Origin: Brachybacterium timonense
GTDB taxonomy: Bacteria; Actinomycetota; Actinomycetes; Actinomycetales; Dermabacteraceae
Assembly: GCF_900258505.1 (NCBI RefSeq)
Contig: NZ_LT984895.1
Location: 1,946,928 to 2,010,927 of the forward strand
Length of the DNA: 64,000 bases
Direction: 5' to 3'
Of the stretch, positions 61,616 to 64,000 are shown one piece after another (within the stretch, counting starts at the first letter, position 1; each line of letters opens with the position of its first letter). The notes beneath the pieces were generated by a model. It saw nothing but the letters and a program-made list of their open reading frames with translations. It was not told the origin of the DNA and did not search any database. The translations under genes and the position numbers were made by a program.

Positions 61616-64000
61616 GCTCGGCGGCGGTCCCGGGCTCGGCCTCATCGGCCCCCTCGGCCTCGGCCGCATCCTCCGCGGCCTGCTCGCGCTGCATTCGTCG
61701 GCGGCCGACGACCGCGCCCAGCAGGCCCAGCACCACGCCGAGGACCAGCCAGCTCACCAGCCAGGAGATGTCCCCGACCGGGTCGATCCAGCCGCCGCCG
61801 ATCGCGCCGCGGAAGGCGTCGACCGCATGGGTCATCGGCAGGAACGGGTGGAGCATCTGGAAGAAGCCCGGCAGGGTCGGGACCGGGTAGGTGCCGCCCG
61901 CCCCGGAGATCTGCAGGGCGATCAGCACCAGGGCGACGAACTTCCCGACCGGGCCGAACATCGCGCCGAAGCCGTGGTTCAGGGCGACGAACACCAGCGA
62001 GGTCAGCCCCGCGAGGCCCAGCATCAGGGGCAGGTCCTGCACAGTGACGCCCACCAGCCAGTGCAGAGCGCACACGGCGATCAGGGTCTGGACCAGGCCC
62101 AGCAGGAAGGCGGGGATCAGCCCCCCGGCCAGCAGCCGCACCGGTCCCGCCCCGCGCGCCATCGCCTCGGCGGAGAACGGCGGCATCATCAGGAAGATCG
62201 CCATGCCGCCGACCCACAGGCTGATCGCGAGGAACAGCGGGGCGAGGCCCTCGCCGAAGCGGCTCAGCTCGTGCTCGCGCTCGAAGCTCATCTGCACCGG
62301 GTCCGAGGCGGTCGAGGCGAGCTCGCTGCTCTCCTCGTCGGTGTAGGAGGGGACGTCGTCCTTGGAATCGGCCAGGCCGTCGGCGAGCTCGGTCGAGCCG
62401 TCGTCGAGCTTGCCGGCGCCGTCGTCCAGGTCGATCGCGCCGTCGGCGAGCTGCGTCGCCCCGTCGTCCACCTGGCGGGCGCCGTCGGCGAGGTCCGCCA
62501 AGCTGTCCGCGAGGGTGCCGGAGCCGTCGGCGAGCTGCTGCGCCCCGTCGCGGGCGTCGCCCATCCTGTCGGCGAGCGTCCCGGCGCCATCCTGGAGCGC
62601 GCCGGTGCCGTCGGCGAGCCGCTGGGCACCGTCGCGGGCCGAGCCCACGCCGTCGGTGTATTGGCCGACGCCCGTGGCGAGGTCCTGCGCGCCGTCGCGG
62701 GCGGTGCCCGTCGCGGCGGCGAGCTTGTCCGCGCCGGAGGCGACCTCGCGGGCGCCGGAGTTCAGGCGGTGGATGTCCTGCACGCCCTGGTCCAGGGTGC
62801 CGTACGCCTCGGGCAGCGCGCGCGCCGCGGTGCGGGCCTGGTCGGCCAGCTCGTCGGCGAGGTCGGAGGGGCTCTGCCCGGGCTCGGCCGACGGGACGGC
62901 GACGGCGAGGTCCTCCCGCACCGTGCCGAGGTCGGTGTGCAGGGTCGAGGTGTCCTCGGCGAGGGTCGAGGTGCTGCGCTCGAGGTCGGCGGCGCCCTGA
63001 GCGAGGGCCGAGGTGGTGGTGGACAGGGTCGCGAAGTACTGCTCCATGTCGGAGGCGGCGCCGCTCATGCCCTCAGCGGTGCCGGCGACGTCGGCGGAGG
63101 TCTCCGCGGCGGCCTGGGCGAGACGGTCGGCCTCGGCGGCGTCCGTGGAGGCGGTCTCGGCGTCGGTGGAGGCGGTGGTGGCGTCCCCGGAGGCGGTCGC
63201 CGCGTCCTCCTTCGCCTGCGCGGCGTCCTCGGACAGGGTCGAGAGCTCCCCGCAGAACTCCTCGTCCGCGCCCGAGTCCGCGCAGCGCTCGGCGAGATCC
63301 GCGGCGTTCGCGGCGAGGGTGTCGGTCTCCTCGGCGACGGTCCCGGCGGAGCCCGCGGAGGTCGCGGCGGACTCCTGCGAGGTCTCGGCGGACTGCGCCG
63401 AGTTATCCGCGGCCTCGGCCGCATCCTGCACGGCCTGGTCGAGCGTGTCGACCTCCCCGGCGATCGACTCGGCGCCCTCGCGAAGAGTGCGGGCGTCCTC
63501 GGCCCGGTCGCTCGTGGAATCGTCGAGGCCCTGGGCGGTCTCCGCGAGTTCCCCGGCCCTCTCGTCGAGGGTGGCGGTGGCCGTCGCGATGGTCTCGGAG
63601 TCGCCGACCGGAGCGTCGAGCAGCTCGGGCATGCCGTCGATTGCGCCCTCGAGGTCGTCGATCGCGCTGACCAGGTCCTCGCTCGCCTGCTGCACGCTCT
63701 GCTCGGTCACGCCCAGCTCGCGGGCGCGCTCGGCGGCGCTGGTGACGGTCTCGTCCAGCTGCTGGGTGCCGTCGGCGACCTGGCCCGCGCCGCCGGCGAG
63801 GTCGCTCGCCCCGCTGGCGAGCTTCTTGGTGCCGCCGGCGAGCTCGTCCGCGCCGCTGCGCAGCGGCTGCCCCTTCTCGTCGAGGGTCACCAGACCGCCG
63901 GAGAGCTGCTGCGCCCCGGCGTCGAGGGTCGCGACCCCGTTCTGGAGAGTGACCGCGCCGTCGGCCAGCTGATCCAGCCCGACCACCAGGTCGAGGCTGC
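61578..64000 (-). CDS. YhgE/Pip-type membrane protein, C-terminal part (cut by window end)
   Basis: About 807 residues are visible; the frame is open at base 64000 and the N-terminal membrane segment lies outside. The large extracytoplasmic region is built from degenerate repeats of about 7-11 residues around L-x-D/A-G-A, as in YhgE/Pip proteins, with an Ala/Thr/Ser/Asp coiled stretch and one cysteine pair (CADSGADEEFC). Five or six membrane helices close the protein (about the last 230 residues), in the ABC-2-like manner, followed by an acidic tail. YhgE homologues work in type VII-related or phage-receptor functions; the role here is unknown. Base composition is clearly more GC-rich than the genes to the left. 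Confidence 0.85.
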   Translation of the reverse strand, partial: SLDLVVGLDQLADGAVTLQNGVATLDAGAQQLSGGLVTLDEKGQPLRSGADELAGGTKKLASGASDLAGGAGQVADGTQQLDETVTSAAERARELGVTEQSVQQASEDLVSAIDDLEGAIDGMPELLDAPVGDSETIATATATLDERAGELAETAQGLDDSTSDRAEDARTLREGAESIAGEVDTLDQAVQDAAEAADNSAQSAETSQESAATSAGSAGTVAEETDTLAANAADLAERCADSGADEEFCGELSTLSEDAAQAKEDAATASGDATTASTDAETASTDAAEADRLAQAAAETSADVAGTAEGMSGAASDMEQYFATLSTTTSALAQGAADLERSTSTLAEDTSTLHTDLGTVREDLAVAVPSAEPGQSPSDLADELADQARTAARALPEAYGTLDQGVQDIHRLNSGAREVASGADKLAAATGTARDGAQDLATGVGQYTDGVGSARDGAQRLADGTGALQDGAGTLADRMGDARDGAQQLADGSGTLADSLADLADGARQVDDGATQLADGAIDLDDGAGKLDDGSTELADGLADSKDDVPSYTDEESSELASTASDPVQMSFEREHELSRFGEGLAPLFLAISLWVGGMAIFLMMPPFSAEAMARGAGPVRLLAGGLIPAFLLGLVQTLIAVCALHWLVGVTVQDLPLMLGLAGLTSLVFVALNHGFGAMFGPVGKFVALVLIALQISGAGGTYPVPTLPGFFQMLHPFLPMTHAVDAFRGAIGGGWIDPVGDISWLVSWLVLGVVLGLLGAVVGRRRMQREQAAEDAAEAEGADEAEPGTAAELMVDLGLVDGDR

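Noticed and set aside
62300-63986. CRISPR-like or satellite repeat array
   Set aside because: The periodicity is at protein level (LxDGA repeats in the YhgE-type gene); DNA units are degenerate and there are no spacers of constant size.

Overview
The window is GC-rich actinobacterial DNA. Gene order points to the order Micrococcales: nadD-rsfS-phosphatase, rplU-rpmA-obgE-proB-proA, coaD-yceD-rnc-mutM and gltX next to tRNA-Glu/Gln. A Dermabacteraceae-like host is possible, but I cannot fix the genus from sequence alone. GTG starts, ATGA/GTGA stop-start overlaps and a probable leaderless promoter fit this assignment. The last 2.4 kb is visibly richer in GC than the rest.

Bases 1 to about 17450 are the right part of an integrated conjugative element whose left end lies outside the window. 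Its core is a type IV secretion/conjugation module on the + strand: a VirB8-like anchor protein, a three-domain peptidoglycan hydrolase, two VirB2-like pilin candidates, a TrbL/VirB6-like channel protein, an SCO6880-type membrane protein, a VirB4-like ATPase, a TraG/VirD4 coupling ATPase, an SSB-like protein, a DUF4913 protein and a large serine recombinase. Two blocks on the - strand interrupt it: a zinc-ribbon protein of unknown function (3118-4170) lying exactly between the two paralogous pilin genes, and a three-gene cassette (membrane protein, TetR regulator, DoxX-like protein; 7752-9537) with a tandem palindromic operator. The recombinase frame runs without a stop through the junction and antisense across a tRNA-Ala(GGC) gene, which marks the probable attachment site.

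From 17454 on the DNA is chromosomal housekeeping. On the - strand: a GpgP-like phosphatase, rsfS, a membrane protein, nadD, a small membrane protein, proA, proB, obgE, rpmA, rplU and RNase E/G. On the + strand: cydA-cydB-cydD-cydC plus a coupled NarL-type histidine kinase, with its probable response regulator converging on the opposite strand. On the - strand again: mutM, rnc, yceD, coaD, rsmD and recG, divergent from rpmB. After these come an APH-like kinase, a zinc alcohol dehydrogenase, an IS1249-like insertion sequence with a frameshifted transposase, thiL, a DUF3515 lipoprotein (+), a tightly overlapped envelope operon (murA-DUF2867-plsC-gpsA-ddl), leuCD with a divergent IclR regulator, a universal stress protein, tRNA-Glu(CTC), tRNA-Gln(CTG), gltX, an FAH-family hydrolase, a divergent SDR oxidoreductase and the C-terminal part of a YhgE/Pip-type export protein cut by the window end.

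The least explained pieces are the zinc-ribbon gene between the two pilin genes, the integrase whose C-terminus depends on the integration junction, and the structured integrase leader that can hide its own ribosome binding site. No rRNA genes or CRISPR arrays were seen.
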